Shown piece by piece: positions 1 through 6,519 of a DNA stretch of 7,168 nucleotides; the stretch's first letter is position 1; every line of letters starts with the position of its first letter. Below the pieces are notes generated by a model. It did not search any database. It was not told the DNA's origin and saw nothing but the letters and a program-made list of their open reading frames with translations. The position numbers and the translations under genes are program-made. Source of the stretch: a bacterium UBA3756 (GTDB lineage Bacteria; Bacteroidota; Bacteroidia; Bacteroidales; Bacteroidaceae); the NCBI GenBank assembly GCA_002371695.1, contig DFGG01000043.1, positions 1-7,168 on the forward strand, read 5' to 3'.

Positions 1-47
1 ACCTCCTTGTCTTCAAATGACTTATATAAGTTCTTGACTTCTATCAT
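1..47 (-). CDS. mlaF: MlaF-type ABC transporter ATP-binding protein, N-terminal fragment
   Basis: This is the first 15 codons of a gene that runs off the left edge. The reverse strand from base 47 reads MIEVKNLYKSFEDKE, a typical opening beta-strand of an ABC ATPase (IEVKNLYKSF). Its ATG overlaps the TGA of the permease gene in an ATGA arrangement, so the two are translationally coupled. An ATPase directly after an MlaE-type permease is expected to power that permease in phospholipid transport between the outer and inner membranes. No Walker motif lies within the window, so the MlaF assignment rests on the operon position and the N-terminal match. Another ABC ATPase subfamily is possible but unlikely. 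Confidence 0.8.
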   Translation of the reverse strand, partial: MIEVKNLYKSFEDKE

Positions 48-790
48 GACAGCAGTTGGGTTAGGAAGACATCAGAGAAGAGTATCAGTACGCTTGAGGA
101 CACGACGGCATCGGTAGAAGCCTTACCCACATTGACGGAGCCACCCTCGACGGTATAGCCGCAGAAGGCAGGCACGCTGGAGATGATGAAGGCGAAGAAC
201 TGGCTCTTGATGAGCGACATATACATGAACCATGGCACAAATGAGTGTTGCAGGCCGAGCGTCAGGTCGTCGGGAGGCAGCACGTGCATGCCGTAGGCGG
301 TGAAGTAGGCTCCCAGGATGCCGGTGGCAGAGGAGAAGATGACCAGACAGGGCATGATGGTGAGCATGCCCATGATCTTGGGCAGGATGAGGTAACAGGC
401 GGAGTTGACGCCCATGATCTCCAGGGCGTCGATCTGCTGGGTGACGCGCATCGTGCCCAGCTCGGAGGCGATGTTCGACCCAACCTTGCCTGCCAGGATG
501 AGACACATGATGGACGAGGAGAACTCGAGCAGCAGGATCTCTCGTGTGACATAGCCGCTGACCCACCGGGGCATCCAGGGGCTCTGGATGTTGAGCTTCA
601 TCTGGATGCAGATGACGGCTCCGATGAAGAACGAGATGAGCAGTACGATACCGATGGAGTTGACGCCCAGCTGGGCCATCTCCTTGACATACTGTTTGAA
701 GAACATGCGCATCCGTTCCGGGATGGAGAAAACACGCCCCATCAGCATGACGTAGCGGCCCAGAATATGCAGATATCTGTTAATAAGCAT
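44..790 (-). CDS. mlaE: MlaE-type ABC transporter permease (lipid asymmetry maintenance)
   Basis: This is the inner-membrane permease subunit of an MCE/Mla phospholipid transporter, which works with MlaF (ATPase) and an MCE-domain MlaD protein to move phospholipids across the envelope. With the ATG at 790 the protein is 248 residues, close to the family norm. An upstream ATG at 838 would add 16 residues (MLKKNCNFAPKYNTLS), but they are translated from the promoter and repeat region and are rejected. An amphipathic N-terminus (PERMRMFFKQYVKEMAQLG, about 24-42) precedes hydrophobic segments near 45-64, 86-104, 135-160, 189-208 and 225-245. The family hallmark loop is present as ELGTMRVTQQIDALEIMGV (110-128). 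The stop overlaps the start of the ATPase gene. MlaD and the other partners are not in the window. The subfamily call is firm; the exact substrate and direction of transport are inferred from the family. Confidence 0.93.
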   Translation of the reverse strand: MLINRYLHILGRYVMLMGRVFSIPERMRMFFKQYVKEMAQLGVNSIGIVLLISFFIGAVICIQMKLNIQSPWMPRWVSGYVTREILLLEFSSSIMCLILAGKVGSNIASELGTMRVTQQIDALEIMGVNSACYLILPKIMGMLTIMPCLVIFSSATGILGAYFTAYGMHVLPPDDLTLGLQHSFVPWFMYMSLIKSQFFAFIISSVPAFCGYTVEGGSVNVGKASTDAVVSSSVLILFSDVFLTQLLS

Positions 791-813
791 ACTAAGAGTA
801 TTGTATTTGGGTG

Positions 814-821
814 CAAAATTA
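814..821 (-). promoter_or_regulatory. Bacteroidota-type promoter -7 element for mlaFE
   Basis: On the minus strand these bases read TAATTTTG, a full match to the Bacteroidota -7 consensus TAnnTTTG, and are followed by CACCC. The start of transcription would fall near 805-810, leaving a leader of about 15-20 nt before the ATG at 790. No good TTTG -33 box is seen. The expected -33 position, about 840-846, lies inside the arm of the inverted repeat. Confidence 0.6.
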
Positions 822-833
822 CAATTTTTTTTC

Positions 834-906
834 AACACAGAGCCACAGAGAGACGGAGAATTTTAATAAAAAAACAAAAAACTCTGTATCTCTGTGGCTC
901 TGTGTT
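834..906. repeat. Long inverted repeat between divergent mlaE and lptB
   Basis: The left arm 834-858 and right arm 882-906 are reverse complements at 23 of 25 positions (core CACAGAGCCACAGAGA). They are separated by an A-rich 23-nt spacer, part of which (TTTT 861-864 with AAAA 876-879) could extend the stem. The mirror axis is base 870. Similar CTCTGTGGCTCTGTG-type intergenic repeats are, to my recollection, dispersed in many bacterial genomes and produce spurious predicted peptides such as SVSLWLCVS, as both strands do here. The arms cover the expected -33 regions of both divergent promoters. Possible roles are a cruciform or protein-binding site, or a dispersed repeat copy; the sequence does not decide. 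The structure lies upstream of both predicted transcription starts, so it should act as DNA rather than RNA. Confidence 0.85.
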
Positions 907-918
907 TCAAAATTTGTA

Positions 919-926
919 TATCTTTG
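919..926 (+). promoter_or_regulatory. Bacteroidota-type promoter -7 element for lptB
   Basis: The bases read TATCTTTG, a full match to TAnnTTTG, followed by CACCCG. Transcription should start around 930-935. The element is the exact mirror image in position (about base 870) of the mlaE -7 element. The -33 region would be about 893-897, within the right arm of the inverted repeat, where only a poor TGTG is found. Confidence 0.6.
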
Positions 927-956
927 CACCCGAATATGGAAGAAACAGAGAAAACA

Positions 957-1754
957 ATGGAGCCTCAGGGGCAGTTGGTGCTGCGTACCGAGGGCCTCGT
1001 CAAGAAGTACGGCAAGCGTACGGTGGTCAACGATGTGAGCTTCGACGTGAAGCAGGGTGAGATTGTGGGTCTGCTGGGTCCCAACGGTGCCGGTAAGACC
1101 ACCTCGTTCTATATGACCACGGGTCTGATCGTGCCCAATGGCGGACATATCTACCTCGGTGATGAGGAGGTGACGAAGTATCCTGTCTACAAGCGTGCCA
1201 GGGCAGGTATAGGCTATCTGGCTCAGGAGGCCTCCGTGTTTCGTAAGATGAGCGTCGAGGATAATATCCTCTCCGTGCTTGAGATGACCGGCAAGCCCCG
1301 CGCCTATCAGCTCGAGAAACTGGAGGAACTCATCAAGGAGTTCCGTCTGGGCAAGGTGCGCAAGAACAAGGGTGACCAGCTCTCGGGAGGTGAGCGCCGA
1401 CGCACCGAGATTGCCCGTTGCCTGGCCATCGAGCCCAAGTTCATCATGCTCGACGAGCCTTTCGCCGGCGTCGACCCTATTGCCGTGGAGGATATCCAGC
1501 AGATCGTCTGGCGCCTGAAGTACCGTAACATCGGTATCCTCATTACTGACCACAATGTCGACGAGACGCTCACCATCACCGATCGTGCCTACCTGCTCTT
1601 CGAAGGGCGTATCCTGTTCCAGGGCTCGCCCGAGGAACTGGCGGAGAACAAGATTGTGCGTGAGAAATACCTCACCAACTCGTTCGTGCTGCGCAAGAAG
1701 GATTTCCAGCTGATGGAGGAGGAGCGAAAGGCCAAGGAGGAAGCCGAAGGATAA
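957..1754 (+). CDS. lptB: LPS export ABC transporter ATP-binding protein LptB
   Basis: This is the cytoplasmic ATPase that drives lipopolysaccharide extraction from the inner membrane with LptF/LptG and transfer along the Lpt bridge. Numbered from the ATG at 957 (265 residues), it has Walker [10 protein letters not shown] (41-49), Q-loop YLAQEASVF (87-95), signature [16 protein letters not shown] (142-157), Walker [14 protein letters not shown] (162-174) and the H-loop ITDHNVDET (196-204). [12 protein letters not shown] and [13 protein letters not shown] are typical of LptB rather than of generic importers. A charged tail of about 20 residues (ending [12 protein letters not shown]) extends past the length of E. 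coli LptB (241 residues). An in-frame ATG at 936 would give 272 residues, but it lies only a few bases after the predicted transcription start. I prefer 957, without a convincing Shine-Dalgarno for either. Divergent to mlaE, it suggests joint control of outer-membrane lipid traffic. Confidence 0.94.
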   Translation: MEPQGQLVLRTEGLVKKYGKRTVVNDVSFDVKQGEIVGLLGPNGAGKTTSFYMTTGLIVPNGGHIYLGDEEVTKYPVYKRARAGIGYLAQEASVFRKMSVEDNILSVLEMTGKPRAYQLEKLEELIKEFRLGKVRKNKGDQLSGGERRRTEIARCLAIEPKFIMLDEPFAGVDPIAVEDIQQIVWRLKYRNIGILITDHNVDETLTITDRAYLLFEGRILFQGSPEELAENKIVREKYLTNSFVLRKKDFQLMEEERKAKEEAEG

Positions 1755-1800
1755 AGCATAAGAGGACTTAGTGATATCAATAAAAACGACCTGAACTAAC

Positions 1801-4242
1801 ATGAAACAACTTAAGAAACTGGCCGTGGTGGGCGCTATGCTTGCCCTCATGGCAGTGCCGGTGCAGGCACAGAGTGTGAGAGAGACCATCCGACTTGACG
1901 ACGGCTGGAAGTTCGCCCTCGGCAATGCTTCCGATCCCAAGAAGGACTTCGGTTGTGGCACTGAATATTTCAACTATCTGACAAAGGCCAACTCCATCCA
2001 CAACGAGGGACCTTATGTGATGAAGTTCGACGATAAGGACTGGCAGGAAGTGAGCGTGCCCCACGACTGGGTAACGACGCTGCCCTTCGCTCGTGAGGCC
2101 AGTCACTCACACGGCTACAAGACTGTGGGTTACAAGTATCCGGAGACCAGTGTGGGCTGGTATCGCAAAGTGGTGAATATCCCTGCCGGTGACCTGGGTA
2201 AGCACATTGCCCTGAGGTTCGACGGCATCTTCCGTAATGCCCGTGTATGGTTCAACGGCTTCTATATGGGTACTGAGCCCAGTGGCTATGCCACGCAAGT
2301 GTATGACGTGACGGAATACGTGAACTATGGCGGCGACAACCTGATCTGTGTGCGTGCCGATGCCACCCTCGAAGAGGGCTGGTTCTACGAAGGAGCCGGT
2401 ATCTATCGTGATGCTTGGCTTGAGAAGACGGCTGCTGTCAGTGTGGCACCTTTCGGCACCTTCGTCTATGCCGACCTGAAGGCGCCCTATGCTTCGGCCA
2501 CAATCCACGTGGAGACGGAAGTGAACAACCATTCGCTTGAGGCTCAGAAGTGTGAGGTCAGCCAGCGTCTGCTCGATGCCGATGGTAAGGAGGTGGCCTC
2601 GATGCTCCCGGTGACTCTCAGTCTGAAGGGCAAACAGACCCTCGGTTGTCAGCAGCAGGCCACCGTGCAGACGCCGCACCTGTGGAGCACTGCCGACCCC
2701 TATTTGTATAAGGTGGAGACCACTATTAAGGTGAATGGCCAGGTGACAGATGTCTATGAGACCACTACCGGTATCCGTGAGGTTGCCTTCGACGCTGAGC
2801 GGGGCTTCCTGCTCAACGGTGAACCACTGAAGCTGAAGGGCGTGAATATGCACCAGGATCACGCCGGAGTGGGAGCGGCCATCCCTGAGGCGTTGATGGC
2901 CTGGCGTATCCAGCGTCTGAAGGAACTGGGGTGTAATGCCTACCGCTCGTCGCACAATCCGATGACGCCAACCCTGCTCGACATCTGTGACCGTGAGGGC
3001 ATGCTCGTCATCGACGAGAACCGTCTTTCTGGCATCAACCAGGAGCACTTGCGACTGTTGGAGAACATGATCCGTCGCGATCGTAACCACCCCTCCGTCA
3101 TCCTCTGGAGCGACGGTAACGAGGAGTGGGGCATGGAGAATACGGTGACGGGACGCCGTGTGGCTGAGGCTATGAGAGAGTACACCCGACTGCTCGACCC
3201 CACCCGCCACTCTACGATTGCCAATGCCGGTGGCGGAGAGATGATCAAAGGACTCGATGTGGTGGGCTTCAACTATATCGCACAGAATAATGTAGACAAC
3301 CGCAAGAAGGCCAATCCCACTTGGAAGATCGTGGGAACGGAAGAGACGACGGGGTGCGGCACACGAGGCATATACTTCAATACTCCCGATCAGCCAGGGC
3401 ACATGGTGGCGATGAACCGCGACACTACACACCACCACGTGGAGAATGTGATAGAGCGTGGCTGGAAATTCTACGACGAACGGCCATGGGCGGCCGGCAT
3501 CTTCTATTGGACGGGCTTCGACTACCGTGGTGAGCCCAATCCCCTCAGCTACCCTGCCCACGACTCTGAATTCGGCATCCTCGACTATTGCGGCTTCTGG
3601 AAAGATGAGGCCTGGTATCTGAAGTCATGGTGGACGGATGAACCCACACTCCACATCTTCCCGCACTGGAATCTGGCAGGCCATGAGGGCGAGGAAATAG
3701 AACTTTGGGCCTACAGCAACTGCGACGAGGTGGAGCTGACGGTGAACGGCAAGAAACTGGGACGGCAGGCAATGCCCAAGAACGGGCACTTGAAGTGGAA
3801 GGCTGTGTACAAGCCTGGAAAGGTGGTGGCCACAGGCTATAAGAACGGCAAGAAGATCATGACTCAGACTATCGAGACCACTAAGCCGGCCTCGAAGATT
3901 GTACTCAAGTCAGACTGTCGGATGCTGACGGCCGACGGAAGAGACGTGGCTGTGGTGACGGTGGAGGTGCAGGATGCGAAGGGACGTGTCGTGCCCGATG
4001 CCTGCCCCGCGCTGACTTTCCGGCTGGAGGGAGAGGGCCGTATCCTCGGTGTGGGCGATGGCGACCCGTCGTATCCCGGCGAAGACCACCCCAAGATGCA
4101 GGACTGCAAGACATTCAGCATCCCGGCTTTCAACGGTCTTGCCCAGGTACTCGTACAAAGCGGCCGCGCATCTTCCACTCTGTCGCTGACGGCAACGAGT
4201 GACCAGCTGAAGGCAGGAAACCTGGTCATTGACACGAAATGA
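1801..4242 (+). CDS. Secreted family 2 glycoside hydrolase, beta-galactosidase type
   Basis: This is a retaining exo-glycosidase of family GH2, probably periplasmic and acting on oligosaccharides. Its 813 residues begin with a signal peptide (MKQLKKLAVVGAMLALMAVPVQAQ, cleavage probably after VQA) and no lipobox Cys. A jelly-roll sugar-binding domain follows (about 30-215; VGWYRKVV, GWFYEGAGIYRDAWLE), then an Ig-like domain (about 215-335), then the TIM barrel. The barrel carries CNAYRSSHNP (R382, H385), the acid/base Glu441 in WSDGNEEWG, and the likely nucleophile Glu514 in VGTEETTGCGTRG. The C-terminus has a DUF4982-like Ig domain (about 620-695) and a GH2 C5-like domain (about 695-805). The DHAGVGAA and DENRL motifs fit Bacteroidota beta-galactosidases, but the substrate cannot be fixed; other beta-glycosides are possible. 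It follows lptB by 46 nt with no clear promoter, so co-transcription is possible. No SusC/SusD or other polysaccharide-utilisation gene is nearby. Confidence 0.92.
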   Translation: MKQLKKLAVVGAMLALMAVPVQAQSVRETIRLDDGWKFALGNASDPKKDFGCGTEYFNYLTKANSIHNEGPYVMKFDDKDWQEVSVPHDWVTTLPFAREASHSHGYKTVGYKYPETSVGWYRKVVNIPAGDLGKHIALRFDGIFRNARVWFNGFYMGTEPSGYATQVYDVTEYVNYGGDNLICVRADATLEEGWFYEGAGIYRDAWLEKTAAVSVAPFGTFVYADLKAPYASATIHVETEVNNHSLEAQKCEVSQRLLDADGKEVASMLPVTLSLKGKQTLGCQQQATVQTPHLWSTADPYLYKVETTIKVNGQVTDVYETTTGIREVAFDAERGFLLNGEPLKLKGVNMHQDHAGVGAAIPEALMAWRIQRLKELGCNAYRSSHNPMTPTLLDICDREGMLVIDENRLSGINQEHLRLLENMIRRDRNHPSVILWSDGNEEWGMENTVTGRRVAEAMREYTRLLDPTRHSTIANAGGGEMIKGLDVVGFNYIAQNNVDNRKKANPTWKIVGTEETTGCGTRGIYFNTPDQPGHMVAMNRDTTHHHVENVIERGWKFYDERPWAAGIFYWTGFDYRGEPNPLSYPAHDSEFGILDYCGFWKDEAWYLKSWWTDEPTLHIFPHWNLAGHEGEEIELWAYSNCDEVELTVNGKKLGRQAMPKNGHLKWKAVYKPGKVVATGYKNGKKIMTQTIETTKPASKIVLKSDCRMLTADGRDVAVVTVEVQDAKGRVVPDACPALTFRLEGEGRILGVGDGDPSYPGEDHPKMQDCKTFSIPAFNGLAQVLVQSGRASSTLSLTATSDQLKAGNLVIDTK

Positions 4243-4274
4243 GACTGCCTGCAGAATGTTAATTATTGATAATC

Positions 4275-4307
4275 TTTAGGCATTTCCGTTTTTTATGTGT
4301 ACTTTTG
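4275..4307 (+). promoter_or_regulatory. Promoter for tig
   Basis: The -7 element TACTTTTG (4300-4307) matches TAnnTTTG and is followed by CACC. A -33 box, TTTA (4275-4278, consensus TTTG), lies 21 nt upstream, which is normal Bacteroidota spacing. The start of transcription near 4311-4314 leaves an AT-rich leader of about 40 nt before the tig ATG. The leader opens with a small palindrome at 4312-4322 and has AAGG at 4338-4341 as the only Shine-Dalgarno-like bases. Confidence 0.65.
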
Positions 4308-4353
4308 CACCTCAAATTTTGAAATATATATAATAATAAGGTATAAAAAGACA

Positions 4354-5715
4354 ATGAAGATTACATTTGAATGCCCTGATAAGATCAATGGTCTGCTGAC
4401 GATGACCGTTGAGCCTGCAGACTATCAGGAGAAAGTCGAGAAGACACTGAAAGACTATCGCAAGAAGGCACAGGTGCCGGGTTTCCGCCCCGGTCAGGTG
4501 CCCATGGGAATGATTAAGCGTCAGTATGGTACCGCCGTCAAAGTTGACGAGGTGAACCGTCTGATGGGCGAGAAACTTTATGAGTATATCCAGGAGAACA
4601 AAATCCATATGTTGGGCGACCCTCTGCCCAATCAGGAGAAGCAGCAGCCTCAGAACTTTGAGAAGGAGGGCGACCTGACCTTCGTGTTCGACATTGCCGT
4701 GGCTCCTGAGTTCAAGGTGGAACTGACTGCCAAAGACAAGATCGACTACTACACCATCGCCATCGACGATAAGCTCCTCGATGAACAGGTGAAGATGTAT
4801 CAGTCGCAGGCCGGTGAGTTTGTGAAGGCCGAGACTTTCAGTGGCAACGATACCATCACTGGCGATCTGCGCCAGCTCGACGCTGAGGGCAACACCCTCG
4901 AGGGCGGTATCACTACAGAAAGTGGCATGGTCATGCCTGCCTATTTCAAGGACGATGACCAGAAGAAACTCTTCGAAGGTTGCAAGGCTGGTGACATCAT
5001 CACCTTCAATCCTAAGAAGGCATACCCCGACAACGATGCAGAGGTGGCCGCCCTGCTGAAGGTGAAGAAGGAAGAGGTGGCAGGACTCGAGAGTGATTTC
5101 TCGTTACAGGTAACCGAAATCCGTCACTACCAGCCCGCCGAGGTCGACCAGAAACTGTTTGACCGCGTCTTCGGTGAGGGTACCGTGAAGGACGAGAAAG
5201 AGTTCCGTAGCCGTATCGCCGAAGGCCTGAAGACCCAGTTTGCCGGTAGCAGTGACTATAAGTTCCTCCAGGACGTTCGTGCCTATCTGGAGAAGAAGGT
5301 CGGCAAGCTCGAGTTCCCCGAGGCTTTGCTGAAGCGTATCATGCTGCAGAACAACAAGGATAAGGGTGAGGACTTCGTAGAGAAGAATTTCGAAGGCAGC
5401 ATCAAGGAACTGGCATGGCACCTGATGAAGGAGCAGATTGTCAGTGCCAACCAGATCAAGGTCGACGATGACGACGTGAAGCGCCTGGCCAAGGAGGCTG
5501 TACGTGCCCAGTTTGCCCAGTATGGTATGAGCAATGTGCCCGATGACGTGCTGGAGAACTATGCCAACGAGCAGCTGAAGAAGCGCGAGAGTGTCGATGG
5601 CCTCGTGGATCGTGCCGTTGACATGAAGCTGACCGAAACCCTCAAAAATGTAGTGAAACTGAATGAAAAATCGGTTTCTCTGGAGGAGTTTAACAAGATG
5701 TTGGAAGGAAAATAA
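4354..5715 (+). CDS. tig: Trigger factor (ribosome-associated chaperone)
   Basis: This cytosolic chaperone docks near the ribosomal exit tunnel and shields nascent chains. The start at 4354 (MKITFECPDKING, 453 residues) is preferred over an in-frame ATG at 4297, which lies inside the promoter. The ribosome-binding N-terminal domain carries the signature loop GFRPGQVP at residues 43-50, equivalent in position to GFRK in E. coli. The middle section (about 155-256) aligns with the FKBP-type prolyl isomerase domain but is degenerate and lacks recognisable catalytic aromatic residues, as I recall for Bacteroidota trigger factors. It is therefore probably a chaperone without strong isomerase activity. 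The rest (about 257-453) is the charged helical chaperone domain. It is followed by clpP and clpX, the same tig-clpP-clpX order found in many bacteria, here with a separate clpP promoter. Confidence 0.96.
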   Translation: MKITFECPDKINGLLTMTVEPADYQEKVEKTLKDYRKKAQVPGFRPGQVPMGMIKRQYGTAVKVDEVNRLMGEKLYEYIQENKIHMLGDPLPNQEKQQPQNFEKEGDLTFVFDIAVAPEFKVELTAKDKIDYYTIAIDDKLLDEQVKMYQSQAGEFVKAETFSGNDTITGDLRQLDAEGNTLEGGITTESGMVMPAYFKDDDQKKLFEGCKAGDIITFNPKKAYPDNDAEVAALLKVKKEEVAGLESDFSLQVTEIRHYQPAEVDQKLFDRVFGEGTVKDEKEFRSRIAEGLKTQFAGSSDYKFLQDVRAYLEKKVGKLEFPEALLKRIMLQNNKDKGEDFVEKNFEGSIKELAWHLMKEQIVSANQIKVDDDDVKRLAKEAVRAQFAQYGMSNVPDDVLENYANEQLKKRESVDGLVDRAVDMKLTETLKNVVKLNEKSVSLEEFNKMLEGK

Positions 5716-5738
5716 GCGTTTTTACGAAAAAATAACGC
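5716..5738 (+). terminator. Hairpin directly after tig, weak terminator candidate
   Basis: Immediately after the tig stop codon, GCGTTTTT and AATAACGC can pair with a 5-bp closing stem (GCGTT with AACGC), one T-T mismatch and two further A-T pairs around an A-rich loop. No U-tract follows, so it is not a classical intrinsic terminator. It may only protect the 3' end of the message or have no role. Confidence 0.25.
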
Positions 5739-5744
5739 CAACTA

Positions 5745-5776
5745 TTAGGTAGTTATCGACTTTTTTAGTATCTTTG
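5745..5776 (+). promoter_or_regulatory. Promoter for clpPX
   Basis: The -7 element TATCTTTG (5769-5776) matches TAnnTTTG, and TTAG (5745-5748) lies 20 nt upstream as a poor -33 box. Transcription would start near 5781-5784, giving a leader of about 60 nt. One arm of a 14-bp inverted repeat falls between the two promoter elements. The clpP start has AAAGGAAG at 5832-5839, the clearest Shine-Dalgarno-like sequence in the window. Confidence 0.6.
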
Positions 5777-5814
5777 TGTCCCAAAATCGCGGAGATATTG
5801 AAAAGTCGATAACT
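5751..5814. repeat. 14-bp perfect inverted repeat around the clpP -7 element
   Basis: AGTTATCGACTTTT (5751-5764) and AAAAGTCGATAACT (5801-5814) are perfect reverse complements separated by 36 nt. The left arm fills the spacer between the -33 and -7 elements; the right arm is in the predicted 5' leader and is followed by five T residues (5815-5819). It could be a paired operator. In read-through transcripts from tig it could form a long-loop stem followed by a short U run. Both readings are inference. Confidence 0.7.
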
Positions 5815-5844
5815 TTTTTATCCGCTTAACGAAAGGAAGAAAGA

Positions 5845-6519
5845 ATGAATATGAAAAATGATTTTAGGAAATATGCTATACAGCATTTGGGAATGGATGG
5901 CCTGACACTCGATGAGGTGATGAAGGTGCAGTCGCAGTATTTGAATCCATATATCCTTGAGGAGCGCCAGTTGAATGTCACGCAAATGGACGTCTTCTCA
6001 CGTCTGATGATGGACCGCATCATCTTCCTCGGTACACAGATAGATGACTATACAGCCAATACGCTTCAGGCGCAGCTGCTCTACCTCGACTCTGTGGACT
6101 CTGGCAAGGATATCAGCATCTACATCAATAGCCCTGGCGGTAGCGTGACGGCAGGACTGGGTATCTACGATACGATGCAGTTTATCTCCTCCGACGTGGC
6201 TACCATCTGTACTGGCATGGCTGCCTCGATGGGTGCTGTGCTGCTCGTGGCAGGTCAGGAGGGCAAGCGCTCGGCACTGCCCCACAGTAGGGTGATGATT
6301 CACCAGCCGCTGGGTGGTGTGCAAGGCCAGGCATCGGATATCGAGATTGAGGCCAAGGAGATTCTGAAATTCAAGAAAGAGTTATATACCATCATCTCGG
6401 AACACTCCCACACTCCCTATGATAAGGTGTATGCCGACTCTGACCGTAACTACTGGATGACGGCAGAAGAGGCCAAGGCATACGGTATGATTGACAACGT
6501 ATTGACGAGGAAGCAATAA
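5845..6519 (+). CDS. clpP: ATP-dependent Clp protease proteolytic subunit ClpP, with Asn at the triad Asp position
   Basis: This is the serine peptidase subunit that forms the barrel chamber of ClpXP and degrades unfolded or tagged proteins delivered by ClpX. Its 224 residues show INSPGGSV (oxyanion region), nucleophile Ser128 in TGMAASMGA, and His153 in SRVMIHQP. Alignment without gaps to E. coli ClpP from the His places the catalytic Asp at residue 202, in DSDRNYWM. The codon 6448-6450 is AAC, Asn; D198 and D200 are nearby but out of register. Ser-His spacing (25) and the domain layout are normal. The N-terminus before the ClpP fold ([19 protein letters not shown] onward) is longer than in E. 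coli, as I recall for Bacteroidota. The ATG at 5845 follows a Shine-Dalgarno-like AAAGGAAG; another ATG at 5851 is possible. The stop overlaps clpX by one base. Confidence 0.95.
   Translation: MNMKNDFRKYAIQHLGMDGLTLDEVMKVQSQYLNPYILEERQLNVTQMDVFSRLMMDRIIFLGTQIDDYTANTLQAQLLYLDSVDSGKDISIYINSPGGSVTAGLGIYDTMQFISSDVATICTGMAASMGAVLLVAGQEGKRSALPHSRVMIHQPLGGVQGQASDIEIEAKEILKFKKELYTIISEHSHTPYDKVYADSDRNYWMTAEEAKAYGMIDNVLTRKQ

Noticed and set aside
834..906. Invertible promoter (phase-variation switch)
   Set aside because: The sequence between the arms is only 23 nt and contains no promoter; both promoters point outward and lie at or outside the arms, so inversion would not change expression.
834..906. 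Bidirectional terminator or CRISPR fragment
   Set aside because: No transcription unit ends here: both neighbours are transcribed away from it. There are only two arms in inverted, not direct, orientation.
245..1060. 271-codon plus-strand open frame opposite mlaE
   Set aside because: Its composition (Asp/His/Gln-rich) is that of a shadow of the permease gene, and it crosses both promoters and the repeat. No domain is recognisable.
819..1973. 384-codon open frame on the minus strand across lptB and the GH2 start
   Set aside because: It is antisense to LptB with all its ABC motifs and ends in the inverted repeat ([13 protein letters not shown]), a typical spurious translation of that repeat.
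2107..3561. 484-codon open frame on the minus strand within the GH2 gene
   Set aside because: It is fully antisense to a gene with clear GH2 catalytic motifs, and its His/Val/Thr-rich translation shows no recognisable domain. It follows from codon bias in the real gene.
4297..4353. N-terminal extension of trigger factor
   Set aside because: The ATG at 4297 overlaps the -7 promoter element, and the 19 added residues are translated AT-rich leader unlike the family N-terminus.
5752..5814. DnaA boxes (TTATCGACT on both strands)
   Set aside because: They match the TTATCCACA consensus at only 7 of 9 bases, there are just two, and no origin-associated gene is present.
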